Assembly: GCA_045597645.1 (NCBI GenBank)
Contig: JAZLKM010000027.1
Span: 62,001-126,000 of the forward strand
Direction of reading: 5' to 3'
DNA: 64,000 nt
From: JAKSSE01 sp045597645
Lineage (GTDB): Bacteria; Bacillota; Clostridia; Lachnospirales; Lachnospiraceae
Every line of letters begins with the position of its first letter. Position 1 is the stretch's first letter. This document shows positions 9,051-18,158 of the stretch, piece by piece. The position numbers were made by a program, and so were the translations under genes. The notes under the pieces were generated by a model. It saw nothing but the letters and a program-made list of their open reading frames with translations, had not been told where the DNA came from and did not search any database.

Positions 9051-10046
9051 TTATCTCGATAGCTTTCTAAATTCTTCCGACAGTTTCGCCTGGGTCATGA
9101 TGATCTTGTAATTTTCCTCACGCACTGAATCGTCCAAAATGCACCTTTCGAATCTCAATATTGAGTTCCTAAATGCATCATCTGCAGATAATTTTATCTC
9201 TTCGACTTGACCGTTTCTATCAATCAGTGCTGTCGGTTCAAGCGTTGGAGGTGCAGTAAGTACTCTTTTTACCAATAAGGTTCCAGTACTTCCCCATACT
9301 TCAATGTCACATTTGTAGTTCTGATCCATACCGTATGCAAACTGTACTGTCACTTTATCATCATTAATCATCGTACCTGACCCATAGAGATCCAGCGTGC
9401 TGTCACCATACGCTTTTCCATCATCTATTGCCTGCACATCCTCGCTATTTTGAATAGCGCATACTACCTTCGCTGTGTCTCCTAACAGCAAAGAAGCGTA
9501 CTTCACGCAGTATCCTCCTGCGTCAAGGAAAGCTCCTCCTCCCACTGCAGGATTATATCTGAAATCTCCGACTGGCCTTCGTGGGAATCCAAAATTCACT
9601 CTGTAGAGTCTAACCCTGCCCACAGTACCATCTGCCACCAGCTTTGCTATATCATCGATTTCTTTATGGTATGGGAACATATAATTCTCATGAAGGGCTA
9701 GTCCTCTCTCTCTTGCCAGCTCCACCAGTTCTTGTGCCTCGGTCCAAGAGGCAGCAAATGGCTTCTCCAAAAGCACGTGCTTTCCTGCCATAATCGCTTT
9801 TTTTGCCCACTCATAGTGCATAGTAGGTGGAAGTGGAATGTATACTGCTTCTACATCTTTGTCATCAAGTACAGCATCGTAGCTGTCGTATACTTTTCCA
9901 GGATATGCCTCCACAAATTTCTGGGCTCTTGATTCAGAGTGCTTTCCCACTCCTGCGTACTCAAAGCTGTCCAGAGACAACAGCGCTGGCATGAACCTAT
10001 TTCTAGCTATATCCGCTGGTGTTAATACTGCTAATCTGATTGACAT
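9051..10046 (-). CDS. Gfo/Idh/MocA oxidoreductase; probable NDP-sugar 3-ketoreductase
   Basis: 331 residues: an N-terminal Rossmann domain, the hallmark EKPFA (about residues 94-98), and a C-terminal alpha/beta domain. The stretch F-G-FPRRPVGDFRYNP followed by GGGAFLDAGGY matches the subgroup containing KijD10 and SpnN, which reduce the 3-keto group of dTDP-3,4-diketo-2,6-dideoxyglucose using NADPH. An NDP-hexose 2,3-dehydratase in the same operon makes exactly that unstable intermediate. The family also contains inositol and glucose-fructose oxidoreductases, but the GDxRY...GGGAxLDxGxY pattern and the context favour the sugar 3-ketoreductase. SD AAGGCGGA precedes the ATG. Confidence 0.82.
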   Translation of the reverse strand: MSIRLAVLTPADIARNRFMPALLSLDSFEYAGVGKHSESRAQKFVEAYPGKVYDSYDAVLDDKDVEAVYIPLPPTMHYEWAKKAIMAGKHVLLEKPFAASWTEAQELVELARERGLALHENYMFPYHKEIDDIAKLVADGTVGRVRLYRVNFGFPRRPVGDFRYNPAVGGGAFLDAGGYCVKYASLLLGDTAKVVCAIQNSEDVQAIDDGKAYGDSTLDLYGSGTMINDDKVTVQFAYGMDQNYKCDIEVWGSTGTLLVKRVLTAPPTLEPTALIDRNGQVEEIKLSADDAFRNSILRFERCILDDSVREENYKIIMTQAKLSEEFRKLSR

Positions 10047-10065
10047 ATATCCGCCTTTCCAAATA

Positions 10066-11691
10066 CTACTGTAGATTTACTATTATATATTCACCTGTAT
10101 CTGCGATGCCGCCCTCATTGGGCCACACGTCCATAAGCTTACAATCCCAGATTGCTCTGGACCACTGCTCATCAGTAGAACCCTTTATCACATATCCTTG
10201 CATTGCCAGAAGGTCCCTAAGCTCTGCACCTGTTTCATCAAAATTAAGTCCCATACCCCAATTGATTATGGAGTTGGTTCCCGTCTCATTTACCTTATAT
10301 CCTACCTGGTCCTGGAGGTCTTCCTCATAATAGAATTCAGGCGGCGTCATATCGAATATTTTCTTAAATATCATATCTCGCCTTGAGTACCAGGTAATAT
10401 GGGTAGGCTTCGTAAGCTCTGACGGAAGAGTATATGTACCTGTAAAAATCACCGGCTTATTTTCAATATCCCAATTGGTCAGATCATCTCCGAGTCTTGT
10501 AATCGTCTCCTTCTCATGCTGCCACCTTATGTTATTTCGCAGCTCCCATCCCACCAAATCACTGGTTTGCAATACAATTAAGGCAACCACTGCCAGAAGG
10601 CCTGCTCTTTTTAACCAGAGCTTATCTGTCGCAGCTATCAGCATTCCCGCATAAAGAACGCAGAACGCTACTACCATCGCATATACAAAGTAATTGGCTC
10701 TATTGTACGACACCTCTCCCACCACGAGATTAAGTGACATCGCTGCCACCAGCATCATAAACCACAGGAATACCTGCCTACCTTGCTTTTTTATTATTCC
10801 TCTCACAAAGAAGAAAACTATAGCGATTAGCGCTACTAATATCTCCAGCATAGGAAAGTATGCAGTTGCAGCCACACCGTTATGCACCACTATCTCTGCC
10901 AACATCCTGCCTATACCATATCTGAGCATATATGCCAGGCTCTCGCTCTGCCAAGTGGTCTTATGCATAATGTCCAGGGTCACACCGTTGGCCGATGCTA
11001 TCCACTGCCCAATTAGACTTCTTAACACAAGTGCTACACCCAGCACCAGCACAGCTGTAAGTCCCTTTAGGACTATTTTACAGAATCTATTACTGTCATC
11101 TGAAAGCTCTACCAACATAAGGACTATCACTGTCGTGACGATAAATACTCCGGCATTTGCTTCGAATAACGACACTGCCACTGCCACAAGAAGTGCTGCC
11201 ACAATCCATTTGACAGGTCTCATTCTGCCCGAAAACAGCACTAGTCCCACCGCTACAAGCGTCAGTATTACCCCAAAGACATCTAGCCAGTATGTGGATG
11301 AGAAAAATAGTATCTCATTCACCATCGAGTAAGTTATGTAAACTATATCAAAAAAATATATTACGCTACTCTTTAAAATCTCTGGCTTCTTTTCTATAGC
11401 CTTTAGCATGAGGCAATTCATCACCACCACTGCTATTGCCTGGAATACAAAGCCTAGCCATCTCGCTATCCATAGCGTGTTGTACTGTATTGGCATAATC
11501 TTGTGTATAAGCCATAGCCCCCATCTGCCTTGCCTTAGGTAGAAATGATCTGTGACATAGTGAGAGTAAGCTATATCATCAATATACGTACCTGGCTTTA
11601 TAAGGAAGAATCCGTATGCCACTAGCATGATTGCGACAAAACTTATCACATATATTTTATTTTTAAATATCTGCGCCAGTTGTTTCTTCAT
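10066..11691 (-). CDS. Polytopic membrane protein, GtrII-like glucosyltransferase family
   Basis: 541 residues with about 11 membrane segments and a C-terminal extracytoplasmic domain of about 160 residues. The first loop, GTYIDDIAYSHYV, followed by RQGRWG, fits GtrII-type proteins, which are membrane glycosyltransferases taking sugars from polyprenyl phosphate. Architecture and the D-D/GR loop resemble the product of 18151-19770, though sequence similarity is modest. Its start lies 29 bases inside the upstream gene, so translation is probably coupled. Acceptor and sugar are unknown. Confidence 0.65.
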   Translation of the reverse strand: MKKQLAQIFKNKIYVISFVAIMLVAYGFFLIKPGTYIDDIAYSHYVTDHFYLRQGRWGLWLIHKIMPIQYNTLWIARWLGFVFQAIAVVVMNCLMLKAIEKKPEILKSSVIYFFDIVYITYSMVNEILFFSSTYWLDVFGVILTLVAVGLVLFSGRMRPVKWIVAALLVAVAVSLFEANAGVFIVTTVIVLMLVELSDDSNRFCKIVLKGLTAVLVLGVALVLRSLIGQWIASANGVTLDIMHKTTWQSESLAYMLRYGIGRMLAEIVVHNGVAATAYFPMLEILVALIAIVFFFVRGIIKKQGRQVFLWFMMLVAAMSLNLVVGEVSYNRANYFVYAMVVAFCVLYAGMLIAATDKLWLKRAGLLAVVALIVLQTSDLVGWELRNNIRWQHEKETITRLGDDLTNWDIENKPVIFTGTYTLPSELTKPTHITWYSRRDMIFKKIFDMTPPEFYYEEDLQDQVGYKVNETGTNSIINWGMGLNFDETGAELRDLLAMQGYVIKGSTDEQWSRAIWDCKLMDVWPNEGGIADTGEYIIVNLQ

Positions 11692-13918
11692 TTTCCTCTA
11701 GTACATTCTCCCCTTTTGTTGGTCCAATTTTTCCAAGTGTGAGATATCTAAGAAGAGTTATTATGCTCATCAGTGAGACAAACTCTGCCATTCTCCATCC
11801 AAGTGGCTCCTGATACCACAGCTTGATTGTTCCTCTTTTTCCACCTGGTATCTTCACCTGAATGTCGTTATTTGACCCTTTTTCTATTATTAGCGGCTCC
11901 CCAGTCTGCGCTATTTTTGCCCTGTAGTTATCATAATACAGCACAGGAAGCTTTATAGTCGCCTCCACATTCTGGGTCTCAAAATCAACTGTCTTAACTG
12001 TTCCTTTTACCTTCATGTCTGAGACTGTCGCATCACCGCTCAGCACCACTGCTCTGTCCAGATTCATGGCAAAAACATCCGTCTGCTGTGGCAGATAGAG
12101 ATTGTCCCATTGCATGTTGTTTATATCATTTGCACTGTAAAATACTCCGCGCTCTTTATTTTTTACAAAATCAACTCCTGCTGCACCCTCTGTTATAAGA
12201 CACACTCCAACCAGGACTGCAACAGCAACCCCACTATATTTATGCATTCGCTGTATACCAAGCACTGTCGCCAATACTGCGAATGGCATTGCAATAGCCA
12301 AAAATCTCCATGGAAATTGTAGCATTCCCGCTATGTGACCCAACTTACTTGATGCTGCACATATTCTATTCCATGGAAAATATGCTGTAGAAAGCGCTAT
12401 AGAAGCTATGGCGAATATAGCTGAAATAACCCCTGCGCTCCTTGATGTACTATCCTCGTCCTTCTTGTTTTTGGGGATAGCAAGCATCGCTACAGACAAT
12501 AGCAATCCTATCATCAGCGCAGCACCTATGGTCAGAGCCATATCTCCCTCTGCTGTATTAGGGTTACTTGAGCCATCACCGGGGTGAAATACTGCTAAAA
12601 TCTGCTTTAGATACGCCCCTTGGCTACCAAGACCTTCACTTGCCATACTTATCTCGTCGTCCAACTTGATATTTAACTCCATTTTAGAAGCGTCTAAAAA
12701 CGGGACTATAAAGCCCAAATTGAGCGCCAATGTGGCAAGTGCCGACGTAATCAAAGTCTTAAGTCGTCTCTTTTCAAAAGTCTTCCTAGCTTTGATTATC
12801 ACAAATGCAATTATGAAAATCGCTGCCATTCCACAAGATAGCGTGTGGCTCTCAATCAAGCCAGACAGACCTATAATAACTGGCAGACCACACCTAAAAT
12901 CCAACTGCTCCTGATTCGTGGTATATATTTTCCAAAATCCATATACAATTAGCGGCAAAAATGTGAGAGCCGTATACTCGCCAAGTGATGCTCGCACATA
13001 CATATCCATGAATCTATAGGGGCATATTGTGTACAAAAAAGCTGCTAATAGACCCAGCTTCTCATCTTGCGTTATTTTCTTGAAGCAATTGTATGCTATC
13101 AGCACCGTAGCTACATTTATAGCCAAAATATAGCATTGGTAGGCGGACTGTAATGTCATGCCCAGAATGTATAAAAGAGCTGGAAAATACAGCAGTATTT
13201 CACCATAAAAAACAGGCACCACATAACCATGTTCGTTAAAGGCATGTGTGAACATCCTGATTGGTATCTGACCATCCCCTATCCCTTGGGCTATTCCATT
13301 TATTCTGCTAAGATGAAACACTAGGTCGTGTCCAGCAAATAAAAAGTCTGCAAAAGCTGGCAAGCTGGCAACGCATGCTATGCCCATAAGCAATATCACC
13401 CTAAGCTTCTGGTCCTTAGTCAAGCTAAAGCATACTCCTGCCATTGCACACACAAATACATCTGCCAAAGCAAAGATTGCGAGTAATCCCAGCCACGATG
13501 TGAGTATGTACCACTTATGACATTTGAACGTTATAGATGCAATATTTGTGAGCTGACTAGGTGCATAGTTGACATTTACTACCACGGATTGCCTATGAAG
13601 GCTCGGCCTCACCCATACTCGTTCTTCTTTTACAAAATGTCCATCCTCTAAATAAATAGGGGTGGATAGCACTCTCTTAGGGTTGGATGAAGCTACATCC
13701 ACAGACCCAATCTGTACTCCGTCACCGTAAGCCTCATAATCCACTGAGACTTCGTACAGTCCAGGGAAAAGTCCATCCACTCTAAAGCCTGCACCGTCAG
13801 TTTTCTGATTATTTGAAGGTGTAAAAAAAAGTAGCAGATAACATAACAACACGGCAATTTCCAAAAAAATTGCCGCGGTCATCACTTTATGCTGTTTTAT
13901 CTCACTTATTATCCTCAT
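11663..13918 (-). CDS. PTPS-related (6-pyruvoyl-tetrahydropterin synthase-related) domain membrane protein
   Basis: 751 residues: an N-terminal membrane anchor, an extracytoplasmic beta-type domain (about 35-130), then roughly 12 membrane segments and another soluble domain near the C-terminus. The segment GHDLVFHLSRINGIAQGI and the following PY.F.DMYVRAS.GEY are characteristic of the membrane domain labelled PTPS-related, found in YfhO-like proteins. Despite that name it is not a pterin enzyme; the family is believed to handle polyprenyl-linked sugars. Its ATG overlaps the upstream DUF2142 stop by 4 bases. Confidence 0.75.
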   Translation of the reverse strand: MRIISEIKQHKVMTAAIFLEIAVLLCYLLLFFTPSNNQKTDGAGFRVDGLFPGLYEVSVDYEAYGDGVQIGSVDVASSNPKRVLSTPIYLEDGHFVKEERVWVRPSLHRQSVVVNVNYAPSQLTNIASITFKCHKWYILTSWLGLLAIFALADVFVCAMAGVCFSLTKDQKLRVILLMGIACVASLPAFADFLFAGHDLVFHLSRINGIAQGIGDGQIPIRMFTHAFNEHGYVVPVFYGEILLYFPALLYILGMTLQSAYQCYILAINVATVLIAYNCFKKITQDEKLGLLAAFLYTICPYRFMDMYVRASLGEYTALTFLPLIVYGFWKIYTTNQEQLDFRCGLPVIIGLSGLIESHTLSCGMAAIFIIAFVIIKARKTFEKRRLKTLITSALATLALNLGFIVPFLDASKMELNIKLDDEISMASEGLGSQGAYLKQILAVFHPGDGSSNPNTAEGDMALTIGAALMIGLLLSVAMLAIPKNKKDEDSTSRSAGVISAIFAIASIALSTAYFPWNRICAASSKLGHIAGMLQFPWRFLAIAMPFAVLATVLGIQRMHKYSGVAVAVLVGVCLITEGAAGVDFVKNKERGVFYSANDINNMQWDNLYLPQQTDVFAMNLDRAVVLSGDATVSDMKVKGTVKTVDFETQNVEATIKLPVLYYDNYRAKIAQTGEPLIIEKGSNNDIQVKIPGGKRGTIKLWYQEPLGWRMAEFVSLMSIITLLRYLTLGKIGPTKGENVLEENEETTGADI

Positions 13919-15849
13919 CCGCTAATACATGAAAACAGAAGACTAATACCTGCACAAGCGTTGGCCAAAGCCATCATTCCTGCTGCTCCTGGCGATGGCT
14001 TCTGGTCATCCACCGGTTTTCCTTCATTCAAAATAAAGTAGACAGGAAGTAATAGGGGCATAAAATACCTGCCTTGTAGTCCCTGTACACTATTTTCGTA
14101 CACATACGTCCACTGCAGATACAAGCTCATTGTAATAAGAATGAACATCCCACCAACCATGACCGATATCATTATTCTCTGGAATGGCATCTTATTGGAA
14201 TACACTGTAAGCTTCGGTCTTATCTTCACCATGACGAAGGCTGCATATATGAGCATTACTATGCCGCTGCTTGCAACATTTGTCTCTGCCAATGATGCTC
14301 CTACTGCCTGCAATAGGAATAAATCTCCATTTTCAAAATATGTCCTGAAAACAGCAATTATAAATCTAATTGGATTAGCCAAAACATAAGCCAGCTGCAC
14401 TCCGGAATCCGATCCTTGATGTACAAGGTACCTAGTACATAGAATCAGCCACACTCCTCCAAATACTATCACCGCCACCGCTATCCCTACGGCCTGTATA
14501 GTTTTCTTCAATCTTCCACCAAATCGCTCGGATGGAATCAAGAAATATAGGAGCACAAACGGAAGATATACTATTTTAATCAGTGATATCACTATAGCCA
14601 ATACATACAGTATAACTATCTGGCCTGGTAGTAGCTTGCTTGTCTGCTGATGCCTTAACTTCATGACGTAAGCAATCATAACTGCTGCAACCGCCATAAC
14701 TAAGCCGTCTGGTGCAAGTGACACTGATTCCTGGACGTTCATTGGCATGAGCAATAACATCGCCATCACTTCCTTACCTGCCGGAAGCATACGTATGGCA
14801 ATAATCAAGAGGAACGTTATCACTGCCCAGTTAACGAGTCTTCCTGCGTAAGCCATTGCTGCCACGTTCTTAGTGATAAGTCTCGTGAAAAAGATTCCTA
14901 TCCCCTGAGGCAAATAAGATAATGGTGAGTAAGTCGCAGTGTTATAGTAATTCTTATACGACAGCTCCTCCGTCATTGCCATATTCGAGTTGCTGTGGAA
15001 TGAGTCCCATCCACTCTCAAGCAAATCAAAGTCTGTAGCGAAAGGCAAATAGCTTCCTGCTGTGCCATGCACACTGTCGACAGGTGTCATCATATGTCCA
15101 GTAGCTATCTCATATGATCTGTAGAAATGAAAATCCTCATCTGGAACATTAAATACGGTACTGCTAGTCAGCATAATCGCACTAGCTATGCACCATATCA
15201 CAATAAAGCCACGCTCCATCTTTGAGTTCATGGCCCACACTGACATCGCCAATAGCGCCACCAAAAGAATTACAACAGCTATCACATGCTTTCCTGCTGC
15301 CCCACTAAATAGACGTGCTATAGGAAGCTTGTAGCTCAATCTATAGCATATTGTTTGGCCAGTCTCCATACCATCTATGCAAAATCCACCGTCAAGATAG
15401 CTAGCCTCTGAGATTCCTATTCCATCTCCTGGCATCGCATCAGTCGTGAATTCCAGCACATATGTCTTGCTTTTGCTGTCTTTTATTGGACTGTCCAGCT
15501 TCAACGCATGATATGTGTAAAAGCCTACCAGTTTTTTATTCTCTATTTCCCATATCTGAATGGGGGTGTCGTTTTCCAAAAGACGTACTGCTGTACGACT
15601 TGAATTGAATCTGTCATATATCTCGAATCTGATTCGCACAAATGACAGACCATCTTCGTCACATTTTATAGTCTGTGTATAAGTACGGCCAGCCGTCATC
15701 TCCTCCGTAATACCGCTTGCATCAATACCAGGCGTAGTGGGATTGAGATAATCCTGGGCATAGACCAAAAAGAACATTAAAACAGCGACGGCACATATTG
15801 CCGTCACTATCCATTGCTTTTTTGAAATTATACCTTTAATTCTCGACAT
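13915..15849 (-). CDS. DUF2142 family polytopic membrane protein
   Basis: 644 residues with the same plan as the 1678-3630 product: one membrane segment, an extracytoplasmic domain of about 170 residues, then about 11 membrane segments. The hallmark loop is NVPDEDFHFYRSYEIA, followed by YLPFATDF and PLSYLPQGIGIFF. It is presumed to be a GT-C-like glycosyltransferase of the surface glycan pathway. A good SD (GCAGGAG) lies 5 bases before the ATG. The 47-base gap to the upstream gene contains a near direct repeat, CTTCAGATA/CTTCTGATA, of unknown meaning. Confidence 0.8.
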   Translation of the reverse strand: MSRIKGIISKKQWIVTAICAVAVLMFFLVYAQDYLNPTTPGIDASGITEEMTAGRTYTQTIKCDEDGLSFVRIRFEIYDRFNSSRTAVRLLENDTPIQIWEIENKKLVGFYTYHALKLDSPIKDSKSKTYVLEFTTDAMPGDGIGISEASYLDGGFCIDGMETGQTICYRLSYKLPIARLFSGAAGKHVIAVVILLVALLAMSVWAMNSKMERGFIVIWCIASAIMLTSSTVFNVPDEDFHFYRSYEIATGHMMTPVDSVHGTAGSYLPFATDFDLLESGWDSFHSNSNMAMTEELSYKNYYNTATYSPLSYLPQGIGIFFTRLITKNVAAMAYAGRLVNWAVITFLLIIAIRMLPAGKEVMAMLLLMPMNVQESVSLAPDGLVMAVAAVMIAYVMKLRHQQTSKLLPGQIVILYVLAIVISLIKIVYLPFVLLYFLIPSERFGGRLKKTIQAVGIAVAVIVFGGVWLILCTRYLVHQGSDSGVQLAYVLANPIRFIIAVFRTYFENGDLFLLQAVGASLAETNVASSGIVMLIYAAFVMVKIRPKLTVYSNKMPFQRIMISVMVGGMFILITMSLYLQWTYVYENSVQGLQGRYFMPLLLPVYFILNEGKPVDDQKPSPGAAGMMALANACAGISLLFSCISG

Positions 15850-15896
15850 ATGACTCCTGCTTGGCTTATCAGAAGTTATGTATCTGAAGCCCTTCC

Positions 15897-17213
15897 CTAC
15901 TGAATTAGACTCATCAGATTACGCAACTGAATGTTCAGATAATTATTAGTATGAACCATAGTATACAGAGCCTGATAGTCTACCCAAAAATAATCGTCCG
16001 GAATATCTTTAAGCTCATCCGGCTTTATCTCCAAAATGACGTTTCTATTCTGTTCATGGTAGAAACGACCACCTTCCTCAGATAGCATTACATCCACTGC
16101 AACACCGTCCCCACTGTTCATATGCTGATAAAACAGCTTATTGACAGGATTATTCATGTCAGCTGTCTGTGATGCTTCCAGCTGAATGGTTGGGCCTACT
16201 TCCACGTAGTCCATCAATCCTATCTCCGGTGACAGGTGGACTAGGTACTTCATTTTTCCATTTTCCACCTTACTCATTAGTCCAAAGAGTGCATTTCCCG
16301 TGGCTTTAAACAATGGCTGGTTCCAGTTCTGCACCTCCCTGCCATTTATCTCTATGTCGTAGAATGCCACTTCAAAATCAGCTTTCCTGGTGCAGCGCAC
16401 TCCGTTGAAATCGACTTCCCAATCCACAAGCTCATTGAGTGGGACTACTACCTTACGCCTATCAGTAAACATCTTGTAGTTATTCATGGCATAGATGACC
16501 TCTGTCAGGCCTTCGCCACCTGGCATAGTGCTGTCCATAGGCAGTCCTGACAGTACTGTCCTCGTATCCATATTGACCAGATTATCTCTAAGCATCAGCT
16601 CTTTGATCTGCCCCAAGGTCATCCATCTAAAGTTCTTGCCAGCTTCAACCTCTTCATCTACTTTGATGATAATGTTTCGATTACGCTTTTCTTCAAATCT
16701 TGATCCTTGTTCAGACTGAACCTGATCGTACAGTATTTCATACCTCTCGGCATGTTCAAAATAATCGAAATACTCCGGCATTCTGCCACCGTGAGCTCTT
16801 GTAAAATTACTCTTCGTCGCCTGAATTGTAGGACTAATCTGCACACAGTTTACATTTCCAGGCTCTATCTTGGCCTGCATCAGAAAATGTAATACGCCTT
16901 TAATCTCCTTGCATATGATTCCAAGATAACCTATCTCCGGCTGGAAAATCATGGGCTGCTCACCCACAAAATGCTCATTTATAAACAGGCGCATTCCCTT
17001 AACTGAGAAGAAGCTCCTCTTTCGATTAAGTATTTCGCCTGAATAATCGTCGTAAAACCAAAAGCTAGACTCAAGAATACTGCACGGTTTTACTGCAACA
17101 TGAGTGGTCTGGTTCAGCTCCTCTATCCAGCTTAATAGTTCCTCAGTAGAGTGAATTATTCCATTTTTCTCAGCCCATGAATCCATGAGCTCCTTTGTCA
17201 ATTCTGGTTTCAT
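15897..17213 (-). CDS. NDP-hexose 2,3-dehydratase
   Basis: 438 residues composed of two homologous halves (about 1-220 and 221-438), as in the TylX3/EvaA/SpnO family. Near-invariant family stretches are LMQAKIEPGN, VQISPTIQATKSN and QSEQGSRFEEKRNRN in the first half, mirrored by SPEIGL, VGPTIQLEASQ and EQNRNVI in the second. The enzyme removes water across C2-C3 of dTDP-4-keto-6-deoxyglucose, the committed step to 2-deoxy and 2,6-dideoxy sugars. It begins directly after the stop codon of the GtrB-like gene (TAGATG). In this locus it probably feeds a surface polysaccharide instead of an antibiotic. Confidence 0.93.
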   Translation of the reverse strand: MKPELTKELMDSWAEKNGIIHSTEELLSWIEELNQTTHVAVKPCSILESSFWFYDDYSGEILNRKRSFFSVKGMRLFINEHFVGEQPMIFQPEIGYLGIICKEIKGVLHFLMQAKIEPGNVNCVQISPTIQATKSNFTRAHGGRMPEYFDYFEHAERYEILYDQVQSEQGSRFEEKRNRNIIIKVDEEVEAGKNFRWMTLGQIKELMLRDNLVNMDTRTVLSGLPMDSTMPGGEGLTEVIYAMNNYKMFTDRRKVVVPLNELVDWEVDFNGVRCTRKADFEVAFYDIEINGREVQNWNQPLFKATGNALFGLMSKVENGKMKYLVHLSPEIGLMDYVEVGPTIQLEASQTADMNNPVNKLFYQHMNSGDGVAVDVMLSEEGGRFYHEQNRNVILEIKPDELKDIPDDYFWVDYQALYTMVHTNNYLNIQLRNLMSLIQ

Positions 17214-18158
17214 CTATTGATTATCTCCATCCTGATTGGCTCTCTCACGTACTACGTACTGAGGAGTCACGTTAATACACATATATATACGGCCTATATA
17301 TTCTCCTATAAGTCCCATTGAAAGCATCAATGCACCACCTATTATAAGCAGTACAGACATAAGTGAGCTATATCCCGCTGCTGTCTCAGGTACTAAAATC
17401 TTGGTCACAACTGTAAAAATAATTCCTATCACTCCCAAAAATGCAAATATTACTCCTACAATGGCTGATATTCTAAGGGGCTTAATAGAAAATGCCGTAA
17501 ATCCATTCATCCATAGGTTGAGAAGCTTAGAAATAGTATATCCTGAGGAGCCATCCTTTCTCTCCTCATGCTCAATCATGGCATTTCCTATGTTTCTTGT
17601 TACGCGAAGCACCAGACCCCACGTGTACGGGAAAGAATGTGTATACTCGCACATTTCATCTATAACAAATTTCTTGGCAACATAGAAGCTGGTCATCTGT
17701 ACTGCATGTGGCTTTCCCAAAAGATGCTCCATCATCCACTGATTCACCTTTGTGCCGAATTTTCTAAATCCATTGTCCTTGCGCTCTATATACTTGGCAT
17801 ATACAACATCATAATTGCCCTCAAGCAGAGCATCCATCATGATAAACACCTGATGTACCGGTGTCTGTCCGTCATCATCAATAGTCGCTATAAAGTCACC
17901 TGTGCACTCTCTGTAAGCTGCCATAAGTGCTGCATGCTGTCCAAAGTTTTTGGCAAAGCATACACCCTTACAATGCTTATTCTCCTTGACCAGCTGCTTT
18001 ATTACTGGCCACACTCCATCAGGTGAGCAGTCATTGACCATAACTATCTCGTAATCATACTCATGGTGCTGGGCCATCAGACTGTCTATCTGACTTACTA
18101 CCTCCCTTATTGTATTTTCAGACCTGTAGCAAGGTATCGCAAAAGAAAGCTTACTCAT
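17214..18158 (-). CDS. GT2 glycosyltransferase, GtrB/DPM1-like polyprenyl-phosphate sugar synthase
   Basis: 314 residues: a GT-A fold N-terminus (PCYRSENTI, VNDCSPDG and the metal-binding TIDDDGQTP around residue 95) followed by two C-terminal membrane segments (about 225-250 and 265-285). This layout is that of GtrB and ArnC, which transfer a sugar from a nucleotide donor to undecaprenyl phosphate on the inner membrane face. It overlaps the upstream GtrII gene by 8 bases, so the two make a donor-synthesis/transfer pair. The sugar could be glucose or one of the deoxysugars made by the operon. Confidence 0.88.
   Translation of the reverse strand: MSKLSFAIPCYRSENTIREVVSQIDSLMAQHHEYDYEIVMVNDCSPDGVWPVIKQLVKENKHCKGVCFAKNFGQHAALMAAYRECTGDFIATIDDDGQTPVHQVFIMMDALLEGNYDVVYAKYIERKDNGFRKFGTKVNQWMMEHLLGKPHAVQMTSFYVAKKFVIDEMCEYTHSFPYTWGLVLRVTRNIGNAMIEHEERKDGSSGYTISKLLNLWMNGFTAFSIKPLRISAIVGVIFAFLGVIGIIFTVVTKILVPETAAGYSSLMSVLLIIGGALMLSMGLIGEYIGRIYMCINVTPQYVVRERANQDGDNQ

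Noticed and set aside
10694..11332. 212-codon ORF on the + strand
   Set aside because: It lies antisense to the GtrII-like gene, is low in complexity (Thr/Ser/Ile rich) and has no SD or recognisable domain; it is a shadow of hydrophobic codons on the other strand.
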